In this document: in pieces, positions 10,208 through 19,523 of the stretch
Numbering within the stretch: the stretch's first letter is position 1
Layout of the letters: each line of letters begins with the position of its first letter
NCBI GenBank assembly: GCA_049999765.1
Contig: JBNGIQ010007581.1
Location: 22,856 to 48,838 of the forward strand
Length of the DNA: 25,983 bases
Direction of reading: 5' to 3'
Source of the DNA: Phaeoceros laevis
Taxonomy: Eukaryota; Anthocerotophyta; Anthocerotopsida; Notothyladales
The notes under the pieces: generated by a model
The model's database searches: none
Seen by the model: only the letters and a program-made list of their open reading frames with translations
Told to the model about the DNA's origin: nothing
Translations under genes and position numbers: made by a program

Positions 10208-10540
10208 GGGGGACTCATTCCTTGGCCGTGGGGACTTGGCTATGGCCAAGTCTAAGTACGCCGTGATTGTGCTATGGGTTGTCCGTCAGTTTAGGGTTCG
10301 TGAACTTTGCAGGGCCGCGTCGTGGCCTCTGATGGCGAACTTGGCATTGGCGGATTTTGGGTTTTAACGTTTGTGGTCTAAGGTTTTATGTCTTTATATT
10401 TTAAAAACGCCGCAGGCGACGGGGCACTTGGAGTTGGCTACGGCCGCTCCGACGAGCACCTCTTTAGGGGCCGCGCATGGGTTGTTCGTCTGAGGGCTCT
10501 GACGGACAACCCGTCCGTCCGGCCAAGGAATGAGTCCCCC
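10208..10540. repeat. Foldback (inverted repeat) element
   Basis: GGGGGACTCATTCCTTGGCC plus G at 10208-10228 is the exact reverse complement of 10520-10540. A second matched pair inside is GGGTTGTCCGTCAG (10277-10290) with CTGACGGACAACCC (10499-10512). The left arm has about 45 extra bases containing a perfect hairpin, GACTTGGC-TATG-GCCAAGTC (10233-10252). The right arm has its own imperfect hairpin at 10479-10513. The spacer (10291-10498) has no recognised coding sequence. This may be a nonautonomous foldback transposon or an inverted duplication. Confidence 0.7.
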
Positions 10541-10593
10541 AATGTCTCCGATAGGAGCTCCCGACTGCCGGTTGAAGTACCTGGCGAGGTGTT

Positions 10594-10790
10594 CAATTCC
10601 CATGTGGAGTTGGGCAAACACCAGTACCGTCCTACTACTGCACATCCACAGACGTGGGTTAAGCCCCACATCCTACGAACCTCACATGTTTGTGTGCTCT
10701 CACGAAGCCCCACATGTTTGTGTACTTTGGTGTATTGTCACTTCATACTTTTGAGGAATGCACCTTGTTTTTTCAACCTTCAAGTTGTTA
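10594..10790 (+). mobile_element. SINE-like copy D (CTA-type head, copy-A-type tail)
   Basis: AATTCCCATGTGGAGTTGGG with CAAACACC matches the D-arm core of the CTA-type elements at 19311 and 19468. CCTACTACTG and a degenerate B-box (GTGGGTTAAGCCCC) follow. The tail (CACATGTTTGTGT, ACTTTTGAGGAATG, TTTTTTC) matches the tail of copy A. It therefore links the two head types into one family with exchanged parts. Confidence 0.6.
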
Positions 10791-11238
10791 TAATAATTGT
10801 AAGGAATCAAGTACTAGCCGGCTCAAATTGTATCCATTGTCACCTCATCTAAACGTGTCAAACCCCTTCAAATATACATACACACCTTTATGAAAAACAT
10901 GAGGGAAGGAAGATGGAGTTGTTGTGGGGTCAAGTTAAATACCTTGAGCACCATGAGAAGGCACAGGAATAAATAGGGGTGTATAGTATTTCATTATCCA
11001 TACTCCTATAAGAAAAACTATACATATTAATATGCTCAATTCTAGGAGATAAGATTTTTGAAGATAAGAATTTTTTGCATCTATTTGTGAACCGAGGCTA
11101 TGATATGATAGAATCGCTCTGCCGTTTGAGGTGGTGACCAATCATCTGACTGATCTTTAAGCTTGAACATTGCTAAGATAAGACCAATTGGAGGTTTTGA
11201 GAGAATCACCTTTCTTCCTCCTCTGCCCACAAGCCCAG
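10791..11238. other. AT-rich spacer, nothing recognised
   Basis: No frame with a recognisable motif, no clear repeat and no element head is seen in these 448 bases. Confidence 0.5.
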
Positions 11239-11298
11239 ATGAAAGTCATTGTGGTGTAGTGGTTAGCACAATGCCCGAACAACCCAAGGGTGGCCACC
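11239..11298 (+). mobile_element. SINE copy E, left part only
   Basis: Leader GATGAAAGTCATT then GTGGTGTAGTGGTTAGCACA and ATGCCCGAACAACCC up to GGTGGCCACC at 11298. The element body is absent here. The same head resumes at 12823 with the body attached, so copies E and F look like one SINE interrupted by the retroelement fragment. Confidence 0.7.
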
Positions 11299-11417
11299 AT
11301 GAAAGTTCCCGTTGGACATGACATTTGGGAAACAGCTTTCAAATGAGAAAGCGGCTGTAGTGAAGGTTTTGGAAAAAAAACAGAAAGTTGTGTTTGAAGT
11401 AGATCTAATGCAGCTAC

Positions 11418-12823
11418 CATGAACACTTTATCGACATTGGGAACCATTAGCCGATTAACATCCCCATGTATAGATACAGTCAAGTCGAGCTAGAAATTAT
11501 TGAAAAGGAAGTGCAAAACATGTTGGCTCTGGGGATCATTGTGCGTTCCATATTACCGTGGAGTGCGTCAGTAGTGATCTCACCCAAGCCGGACAACAGT
11601 TCGAGGTTTTGCGTGGATTACAGAGAACTCAACAAGGTAACAAAAAGGGACATGTACAGCTACCCAATGCCAACGATTGATGCAATGTTGGATCTGCTCG
11701 GTGAGTCAAAGGTGTTTTGCTTGATAGATCTTCGATGTGCCTATTGGCAAATCCTTCTAGAACAGTCCTCCAAGGAGAAGACAGCTTTTTCTACTTGGAG
11801 TGGGCACCGGGAGTTTGTGCGCATGCCTTTCAGTCTTGCAAATGCTCCATCGACATTTCAGCATTTCATTTCACTGCTGCTGGTGCCGGTACAACCTAGA
11901 GCAAGTTCGTATTTAGATGACATTATCGTGCACCATGTGACAGTGCCCCTATGCTTGGAAGTGCTGGACAGGACTTTGGAGCTGATTGCCACAACCTTTG
12001 TGGTGGCCAAAGAAACAAAGTGCAAGATAATGATGAAGGAGATGCTGTACTTAGGATTTCGGGTAATTGGGAAGGACATTAAAATTACCAGATCCACAGA
12101 AGGTGGAAGCAATTGTAAACCTAGAAGTTCCCAAGGGACCTGCGGCTATCAAAAGTGCTCTTGGGATCTATGGGCAGTATAGGCGGTTTATGCCAATGTT
12201 TGGCAACAGAGGCGGCGATCCTGTCTGATTTGTGGCGTAAGGGGCAAGTCTGGCAGTGGACCCCGGAAGCCAACAGGGCTTGGGAACTGCTCAAGGAGGT
12301 GTTAACCTGGGCCCCATTGCTTGCCAGAGTGGACTTTGCCAAACCTTTTTTCCTTTCTACAGATTGGAGCCCCAAGGCGGCGGGGGCAATCTTGACACAG
12401 AGGACCTTTTCATCCAACAGGGACATAGTAGGAGAGGCTGTGTTGGAATATGCTTCCAAGAAGCTAAATGAGCCGGAGAGGAACTATTCGACTACAGAGA
12501 GTGAATGTCTGGCTGTAGTATTTGGTATCAAGTTTATAAGACCCTACCTGTATGAAGTCACTTTTACAATTGAAACTGATCACATTGCGTTGAGGTGGCT
12601 AATGAAAGATAGGGAGGTCGTGGGTAGGTTGGCCAAATGGGCGATCAAGCTCATGAGTTACCATTTTACGATAGTGTACGAGCATGGAGTCCACCATAAA
12701 ACGGCTGATGCCTTGTCCAGGTTGGAGGGGCATGGAGCTAGTTTCTTTGTGAATTTGGCAGTTACTCTAGCAGAGTTCGACAGTGATCGGAGTTCAGGTA
12801 CGGTGCTGCGGCAGCTGTGTTAG
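11418..12823 (+). pseudogene. Ty3/gypsy-type RT-RNase H fragment, frameshifted
   Basis: A retrotransposon polymerase relic. The frame from 11418 has a stop TAG at 11448, then reverse transcriptase motifs: EIIEKEVQNMLALGII, RFCVDYRELNKV, LIDLRCAYWQI, MPFSLANAPSTFQ and the catalytic YLDDII. Near 12090 the reading shifts to a second frame (KVEAIVNLEVPKG, then IYGQYRRFMP). Near 12195 it shifts again to a third frame carrying RNase H: FLSTDWSPKAAGAILTQ, NYSTTESECLAVVFGI, TDHIALRWLM and TADALSRL. The catalytic residues of both domains survive. Gag, protease, integrase and LTRs are not seen, so this is a truncated, immobile piece. The RNase H style (DWSPKxxGA, KWAIKLMSYHF) is that of plant Ty3/gypsy elements. 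Confidence 0.9.
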
Positions 12824-13340
12824 GTGTAGTGGTTAGCACAATGCCCGAATAACTCAACTGGTGGCCACCCGACAGGTGACGATGTCTTAGGCATCAGAAG
12901 GCAAAGACCAGGGTTCAACTCCGGGCAACAACAATGTTTTAGGTTTTGGTTTTTTTTGTGTTGACCACTCCTAGCAATGACATTATGCGTATTTTAGTTT
13001 CTTCACAACTGCTAGCTAATGAGAGGGATAGTCTTTGGACTATGCCTCATATTAGTGCACATCAAGTGGCAGCGCGCCTGATTCCCGAGAGGAGTCGCCG
13101 GCATGTCCACCCTCTACTATTACTAGTTACTACTACTACTACCAGTTTCTGGGGTTTTGATTTTTTTGTGTCACTCCTAGCAATGACATTATGCATATTT
13201 TAGTCTCTAGGGTTTGGTTTATTTGTGTCACTAATTGCATAGTTTAGTTTCTAGTCTTTTTGGTGGAACTTCAATCCATTGAACTTAAAAGAGTCTTAGT
13301 TGTCTCGGGACCATTTCACATGCAATTATACTATAAGGTA
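12823..13340 (+). mobile_element. SINE copy F, right part with repeated tail
   Basis: The head (GTGTAGTGGTTAGCACAATG) is followed by the body with GGTGACGATGTCTTAGGCAT, AAAGACCAGGGTTCAACTCC (B-box 12912-12922) and acceptor-like CAACAAC (12926-12932). The tail motif (GTTTTGGTTTTTTTTGTGTT ... TGACATTATGCGTATTTTAG) occurs at about 12945-13002, again at about 13152-13209 and in shortened form at about 13210-13268. Copy G has it once. A CTA-type element lies between the first two tails. Confidence 0.7.
13081..13145 (+). mobile_element. CTA-type tRNA-like element nested in the SINE tail
   Basis: ATTCCCGAGAGGAGTCGCCG then CTCTACTATTACTAGTTACTACTAC aligns loosely with ATTCCCATGTGGAGTTGGCT plus the CTA run at 19468-19523. 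It interrupts the tail of copy F. Confidence 0.45.
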
Positions 13341-14057
13341 ACTTAAAAAACAAATACGGTAACCTTTGAGCTGTTTTTACTTTTTTACTCTATCTGTGCG
13401 ATGTTTGAATGGAAACGCCTCCAATGATGTCCAACACTTCCATTGTGCGATGTTTGAATGGAAACATCTCGGAGTCCATTGATGTGCAGCACGTCTATGA
13501 GAGTTTTTTGGTGAACCGCCGCGTGCATTTTATAACGTTTTTAGAGCATTACAAACAAGAGGATGCCCATGAGAGTTCACACTACCGCATGGACCATGGA
13601 CCATGGCCCATGGCCCCCATCCTATAGTGATGGGGGAGCCATTTAGTTAGGTAGGTACGACAGTATAAATTAGGAAAAATTAGGAATTAATTAAGATAGC
13701 TAGGTACCTTAGTAATTACTTAGGCACCCCTAGTATTAGCTAGTCTAGTTAGTCACCATTAGTCATTGGCTAGGCCAGTTAGGCACCTAAGCAACTAATT
13801 AGGCACTAAGTGGGTAGCACGTCTACGTCGCACCTTGACATACTCACTGGAATTTTAGAAGTATACTGGAATTCATTCTATACTCCTGGAATTCATTCAT
13901 TCATTCACAAGGTAGAGAACAACACATGTGTCAAAAAAGAAGAATTTATTTTAACCGTTTTTTGCCGCACTAACCGAATTTGGTTAGTTGGGACATGGGT
14001 TAAGTTTTTTTCCAGTTTGGACATGGTAAAAATTTTAAAAATTGCTAAAAATAGTTT
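13341..14057. repeat. AT-rich region with short repeats, no gene
   Basis: TGTGCGATGTTTGAATGGAA with AC occurs at 13395-13416 and 13444-13465. Stretch 13640-13810 is an imperfect array of TTAGG/TAGT/AATTA words (for example TTAGGCACC and CTAGTTAG). Stretch 13845-13905 repeats CTGGAATTCATTC. No coding sequence is recognised. Confidence 0.6.
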
Positions 14058-14104
14058 CAATAGTAGTAGTAGGGGAGGTCATGCTAACCGACTCCACATG
14101 GGAC
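14058..14104 (-). mobile_element. CTA-type tRNA-like fragment, inverted copy
   Basis: On the minus strand it reads CCCATGTGGAGTCGGTTAGC followed by ATGACCTCCCCTACTACTACTATTG, the same order as at 19468. It is the only copy of this type found in reverse orientation. Confidence 0.55.
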
Positions 14105-14106
14105 AT

Positions 14107-14250
14107 GGGAATCGAGCACGCTGACACATTGGTGGCACACTACTTGGGAATCGAGCAAGCTGACACATTGGTGGCACACTACTGGATTGGTCGTCTATAC
14201 CTTGCTGACACATTGGTGGCACACTACTGGATTGGTCGTCTATACCTTGC
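14107..14250 (+). repeat. Minisatellite, 38-45 bp period
   Basis: GCTGACACATTGGTGGCACA followed by CTACT occurs at 14120-14144, 14159-14183 and 14204-14228. The first two copies are linked by TGGGAATCGAGCA(C/A). The later copies are linked by GGATTGGTCGTCTATACCTT, which appears twice. Confidence 0.85.
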
Positions 14251-14620
14251 AAGGAGGGTCACCTCCCTTCCCAGTATCATTGAACTTAAAATGAGAGGAA
14301 CTCAGTCATATAATTTCTTGAATTAGACCACAGTTGGTCAGTCAAAAAGTACCGGCGAGTTATAACCTACAGTTAACATGAAGTTAAGATTTAATTCACC
14401 CAATCTGTAGCCGGATTTTTGGTGAGTGAGTTAGCTACTTAGAGGTGGCCAAGCTTAATGGGAACAAAGGGAACCCAACGTATATGAAGCTTTCTAGGTG
14501 CTTTTAAGCATCTTCCGCAAAAAAACGGTTGAAGTCCGTAAAGGACAACATTAGATCACATTTTAATTATGAAACGGGGCACGGAACAAGTCACTTGTAC
14601 AAGAACAATTTCCATCATGG
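14251..14620. other. Spacer, nothing recognised
   Basis: No recognisable frame, repeat or RNA gene in these 370 bases. Confidence 0.5.
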
Positions 14621-14880
14621 TTTGTGACATGAAAGTTGTTGTGGTGTAGTGGTTAGCACAATGCCCCAACAACCCGACCCATGGCCACCTCACAGGTGGT
14701 GATGTCTTAGGCATCAGAAGGCAAAGACCCGGGTTCAACTCCCAGCAACAACAATGTTTTAGGTTTTGGTTTCTTTGTGTTATTCTTAGGAATGACATTA
14801 TGCCTATTTTAGTTTCTAATCTTTTTGGTAGGATCAATCTTTAAAAGAGTCTTACTTGTTTTGGGACCTTATGACTATGA
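14621..14880 (+). mobile_element. tRNA-derived SINE, copy G (most complete)
   Basis: Leader TGACATGAAA, then a tRNA-like head from 14635 to 14752. The acceptor strands GTTGTTG (14635-14641) and CAACAAC (14746-14752) pair perfectly. The D-arm is GTGTAGTGGTTAGCAC (14644-14659). A lengthened anticodon region is closed by ATGCC (14661-14665) with GGCAT (14710-14714) and holds the hairpin CCACCT-CAC-AGGTGG (14685-14699). The T-arm has the B-box GGTTCAACTCC (14732-14742). GACCCGGGTTC and the acceptor region resemble plant tRNA-Asp. The body contains TGACATTATGCCTATTTTAG and ends in TTTTT (14821-14825), a polymerase III stop. At 118 nt this head is too long for a working tRNA. Confidence 0.75.
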
Positions 14881-17425
14881 ATTTTTAAAGGAAAAATCCA
14901 AAAAACTTTACATGCTAGATATTTTCTTCAAGAGTTGAGGACTAATAGCTCAATGGTTATAACTTTTACTTGAGGCTTCTCAAACACATCATGATGTAGA
15001 TGTAAAGGTTATGTACATCCTACAAGTAGTGCAGTTTGCTTCGCTACTATAGTAGCCTGAATGTTACCCACCACTAGGTCCTCCTTTTTTCCTATTATTC
15101 ATGACCTCAATATAGATTATATAGGGTGAATTCAGGCATCATCACCGATTCATCGGTGCCTGTGAGCAGCCAAGTCTTCGAACTTTCAAACCGAAGGGGG
15201 GCCTAGGTCAGCAAAAAGGGCTCCGGGTCAAACGGAATAGGTGCGTGCCTGCGCCTGTCATTCCAGAGCCAATAGCATTCTAAGTGCAACAGTACAGCAT
15301 GACCACCTGGCCTGCTACAGGAACATGCCATGCCATCCCATGCATAGCCTCTCAAGTGGAAAGCGGAAAGGAGAGGTGTGAGGTCACGTCACACGCAGCA
15401 GGTTGTGTGCCCGCTTTTGTTGCCATCCTGTCTGCCTCCCTTCCTACCAACACCAGCTCCCTTTCGGTGCCCTGTCGCCATCTTTGCTCCCACCTGCAAC
15501 CGAAGAAAGGGCAGGACAGGGCATCCCTCCACTTACTCACGCTAAACACGACCGATCATCGATCCTATGTACAACACTCACTCACTCCATCACCGGCTTG
15601 CACGTCTCGTCGGCCTTCATTCTATCGTGTCCAGCAAAAGCCTCTCATCAGCTACATGCTTGATGCTTCGCTTTGACGTGATGCGCACACTTCTGGCCAC
15701 ACTGTTTCCATGCATAATAAGCGGCCGGCCAGCTCTGGATGATGGACAATCAACCGGCGATGGAGGATGGAGTTACATTAGGGCTACTGTAGCAAAGGAT
15801 GTGCTGTACTTTGCCCTACTCTACACACCTCCCGCGCCGGTAGTGGCCGGCACGAGCTGACAGCGGAAGGAGCAGCCATGGGGCAGGCCGGACGAGACTG
15901 GGCCGGAGCATGTGCACCTGGCCGGGGCTGGGGCGGGGCCGGAGCCAGGTTTTGCAGGTGCAGGTGGATAGACAGTCTGCGTTGATAGAATAGAAGGATG
16001 GAGGCGTCTCACCAGCTCACCTCATCACGCTTCCGGGGAAGCTGGCTGCAATAGTCTATGTTTGTAGGATGATGCACCGGTTGGGACAACTGGGCGGACA
16101 GGGGACAGCTCTCACGCAAGTACATGCTTCGCAGAGAGACGAACATGGTCTTCGAGACATGAGGAGGCACGTGCCTGGCTCTAGTTTGTTTCTCACTTGG
16201 GAGGAGTACTGTAAAAAACAGGAGAGGAGGAGGAGGCTAATTTCGCTGAGGTGGGCCAATAGGAACCTGCCGGATTCCTGCTCCAGGCTCCCGATTGGCT
16301 CGCTTTCTCACTTGCTATGAGATATCTCTCATCCGGTTGCTGCTGCTGCTGCCTTGCTGGAGGAGGGAGGAAGGAAGGAAGGAGAATGGCTGTTGGTGCC
16401 TGGGAAGTGTTTTCAAACAGCGTGGACTGTGGAAAAGATATCTAGTCTAGACTAAATGGCAACTGGGAGCTGGAGCACAAAATGCTGTCCAACTGGTGGC
16501 GTCTCTGTGTGTTTGCGCGCGCATGAGACGAGACAGTGCACGACAGCACCAACTGTGTGCCTTGTGTGCCTTTCTCCTGCTTGTGCAGTTACTAACAGTT
16601 GCAGCAGCAGGCCCTTTGGCCCCTCCTCTCTGCAAATCTGTCCTCTCCGTGGTGGACTGCCCTAGGCACGCAAAGATCGCTTTTGACAGAGCACGGACAG
16701 AAGGCCTGTTCGCACACACAAGGCTACATACGTATGTAATATGTATGCAAAACCCGCCCTCGGAGTTTGAGCGATTTGTGAGTGGCTTGTTGAGCGAGGA
16801 AGAGGAGGAAGACTCCATGCGTGTTGTGCCAGGCGTCGGCAACTTGTCAAAAAGTTGCTCAGTTGTCAGAGAGGAAAATTCATTACCCTTTGCGTGAGAG
16901 GAGCTTTTCAAGTCAACAAGGAGCACTCCGGCTATGAGCACCCTGCAAGGAGGCCATACATGATACGTTACGAACTTAAGAAGAGCGATAGAGGTAGGAT
17001 TCCCTGGTCTCCATCTTTCCACCTCCATTTTCGACTGGGGTCGCCTTTCCACGTTGCTTTGACTAATGCTGTTCCCAAGCTAGACTTCTGGGCACATGTG
17101 GGCTGAATTAATAGGAGCTCGGAAGCATCCACGAGCTTCAGTTTCGATAAAGACACCAGTTGCAGCATGAGATTTGGCTTCCCCGAGAAGAGTAAATCCC
17201 TCATGTGAATCGAGAGACCTTCCAGCTACAAAACCTGTTTTTGGATAACATCTTTATCTCTCTCATGCTGGGAAGCAGTATCTATCAACATGCACAATGC
17301 ACCCTGGCCTCCCGAACCCTACTCCAGGGTGAGGTCGACCACCATTGGACAGGACGAATAACTAGTGACATCATTCCTGATAGCCCATGATAGCTGTTAG
17401 CCCATTGCGTGATGGGCTGACCCAC
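14881..17425. other. Long stretch without a defensible gene
   Basis: 14881-15280 is AT-rich. At 14941-14965 a D-arm-like ACTAATAGCTCAATGGTTAT has no partner B-box. 15280-16330 is GC-richer, with several short frames and CCAAT-like motifs (GGGCCAATAGG at 16253-16263, CGATTGG at 16291-16297). 16335-16385 holds CTG and GGAA microsatellites, and 16443-16454 is the palindrome TAGTCTAGACTA. A 201-codon minus frame (16447-17052) has no recognisable motif. The last few hundred bases are probably the 3' untranslated region of the gene ending at 17426. Confidence 0.45.
16335..16385 (+). repeat. CTG and GGAA microsatellites
   Basis: GTTGCTGCTGCTGCTGCC is followed closely by GGAGGAGGGAGGAAGGAAGG. Simple-sequence DNA with no assigned role. 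Confidence 0.8.
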
Positions 17426-19176
17426 TTAGTCATCGCACAGCAGTGTCTCCCTCGTTGCATTTCCCGTTACCGGATTCACCCTGTGCACATATTCTAGTGA
17501 GCTTGTTGTGAATTTTGTGGGAATGCCAAAAACGTTGGGGAACATGCAAGCGAAGTTAACATTCCAGAAATATAGCAACAAATCTGGCTGTTCATAAGCT
17601 TACCCACTAGCAACTTGACATAGATATGACTTCTGATCTTCTCGCCAGTACACGTCTGTGAAGTCTGATATACAGGCCAACAACAGGGTGTCCTCATCAC
17701 AGGTTGAAAGTCCTTCTGCAGTCCAAGGCAAGTGCTATGCTCTGACCATAAAGACCTCACTGAAGAAAAGACCAACCTGCCCCAGTGATATTAGAATTCT
17801 TGAACGAAGTGTTTCCCGTTACAAGAGCTCCTTCCAGAACCGCATTGCTCAAGTTTGCCTTCAACAAAGATGCATTTAGGAGCTTTAGAAACCAGTCACT
17901 AGCAGCATCTCACGCATGTGGCATGTGCTACTTCATACGCAGGTACTCGCCCCCAATTACCTTCTGTACTTGTGCTAAAGAAAAGTCGGCACCCCGCAAA
18001 TCAGAGTCAGAAAGGTCGGCTCCTGCACGTACAAGCCATACATTATTTGTCCACTTCTGAGAGCTATCCCCACAGAAAACCCTTCCGGCCAGCCAAATCC
18101 TCGGAATTAGCTACAACAAGTGGGAACACTCACTTCTGGCACTTACAATTGTCAAGTGTACCTGTCAAGTCTGCATCGAAAAAGCTAGCACCCAGCAACT
18201 TTGCACCCTTGAAGTTTGCTTGTCGTAGGATAGACTGGAAATCAACAAGCCTTGTTGTCAAGCTCACACCAGATTGCCAAGGGAAGGGTATAAACCGTTC
18301 AATGGACTGACCAAATTTCGGCACGAGGGGAAAAACGAAACAGCTACAATTCAAGATAAATGGCAGGTGAAACTGGCACCTACGCCTTGCAGCCGGGGTC
18401 TTTAGAAGCTTACTGTCTTGAAATCTTGCTTGATCAAGGTTTTCCCACTAAAGTCCTGTCCACTGAGATCTTGACCTCGGGTAACTTGAATGCCATACGG
18501 TCCACCGCCCTGGCATTAGTAATATCTGCTAGAGTCAGTCACTGAAAGAGAAACAGGCTGCATAAGCTGAACAAAAGCAGAGGCTAGCGAGTCATTGATG
18601 AACCTTGTAAGCCAACGCTGGACCACTGTAGCACAGAGCTGCAGCTGCAAGGGCAACAAAACCTGCTCGGCTGCACTTCACCAAATACCAGTCACCCTTG
18701 TCCTGCTCTGTCAGCTGTGCACATGGACAACAGGCAGTCCGTACTTAAGACACGCAGAATTCTACTTCTACTCAGAAACTGCAAGATCTGCGCGATTTTG
18801 GATCAACCAGCTTCAGCAATTTTATCAACAATGGCACATTAAGGTGATATCCATGCTGAATTTGCTGGTCACCGTAAAACAGCCTATTTGAAATTAGACT
18901 TGCAATGGAACTTACCATGTCGTTTGCCGATGTCTCTCTCGGATCTAAGCTCCCCGCAGATAAACCTTCCTCCCCATCTGTGCTGTGGTCGACCTTGAAA
19001 CCCGCAACTTGGGAGGATTTTGGAGCTAAAAAGCTGGAAGGGTACACCGGGTATACAGCGTTCCGCAAGCATCTCGGATGAAACTGGTCCTGCGAGTTGG
19101 AACGAGACTGGGCCCGTTCTCCTGTGAACCATGTGGGAGGGCGTAGAGAAGCTTGGAGGGTCAAAGGAGACGCCAT
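17426..19176 (-). CDS. TL20.3: Thylakoid lumen pentapeptide-repeat protein, TL20.3-like, 8 exons
   Basis: Exons on the minus strand: 19176-18916, 18714-18604, 18509-18414, 18234-18162, 18022-17961, 17858-17777, 17664-17604, 17480-17426. Together they give 801 bases, 266 residues plus TAA. All seven introns (94-201 bp) are GT-AG and every phase agrees. Residues 1-87 (MASPLTLQASLRPPTWF onward) are a Ser/basic chloroplast transit region. Residues 104-122 are a hydrophobic lumen-targeting segment (AGFVALAAAALCY) ending GPALA, so cleavage after Ala122 would give a 144-residue mature protein. It starts YKGGGPYG and carries pentapeptide repeats of the A(D/N)LxG type (GQDLSGQDFSG, ANFKGAKLLGASFF, ADLSDSDLRGADFS, ANLSNAVLEGA, ITGADFTD). 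Two C-terminal cysteines (YLCQV, LLCDD) could form a disulfide. The layout matches Arabidopsis TL20.3 from memory. No twin arginine precedes the hydrophobic segment (KCSR). The biochemical role is unknown. Confidence 0.88.
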
Positions 19177-19180
19177 GTTC

Positions 19181-19523
19181 AATCCGTATAAGTATCAGGA
19201 CCTTTTCTCGGTTTCAATTTCGATGGTTTAGGGCCAAGGCCCACCTGCTTCAATGCTACCTCCTCGTTTTGGCTATTGTTGTCAAAACTTGACGGGGGGG
19301 GGGGGTGCCCCATTCCCATGTGTAGTTGGCTAAACATCATAATCTACTTCTACTACTACCAATCCGGATAAGTATCAGGACCTTTTCTCGGTTTCAATTT
19401 CGATGGTCTACCTCCTGTTGCGATTTCGTTTTGGCTATTGTTGTCAAAACTTCACGGGGGGTGCTCCATTCCCATGTGGAGTTGGCTAAACACCATAATC
19501 TACTTCTACTACTACTACTACTG
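19181..19523 (+). repeat. Tandem duplication directly upstream of the TL20.3-like ATG
   Basis: Unit 1 (19181-19360) and unit 2 (19361-19523) share AATCCG-ATAAGTATCAGG, then ACCTTTTCTCGGTTTCAATT, then CGTTTTGGCTATTGTTGTCA, a G run (12 G at 19294-19305 in unit 1), CATTCCCATGTG-AGTTGGCT and a CTA run. Unit 1 ends four bases before the ATG of the minus-strand gene, so the whole immediate 5' flank is duplicated. Each unit contains a CTA-type tRNA-like core. Confidence 0.9.
19311..19359 (+). mobile_element. CTA-type tRNA-like element in duplication unit 1
   Basis: CATTCCCATGTGTAGTTGGC then TAAACATCATAATCTACTTC and TACTACTAC. It has a D-arm-like GTGTAGTTGGCTAAACATC; no B-box is visible before unit 2 begins. 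Confidence 0.5.

Noticed and set aside
10388-10852. 154-codon plus frame
   Set aside because: It runs across the foldback arm and SINE copy D with no protein similarity.
14107-14250. CRISPR-like array
   Set aside because: Spacing is irregular, the linkers themselves repeat, and the genome is eukaryotic; it is a minisatellite.
14635-14752. Functional tRNA gene
   Set aside because: The A-box, B-box and acceptor stem are tRNA-like, but the head is about 118 nt with no normal anticodon loop and is followed by a repeated body; a SINE explains it better.
14941-15040. tRNA gene around ACTAATAGCTCAATGGTTAT
   Set aside because: Only an A-box-like D-arm; no B-box or acceptor pairing was found.
16447-17052. 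Minus-strand frame of 201 codons
   Set aside because: No recognisable motif; it starts without a clear gene context and overlaps other open frames. Kept only as a note in the gap entry.
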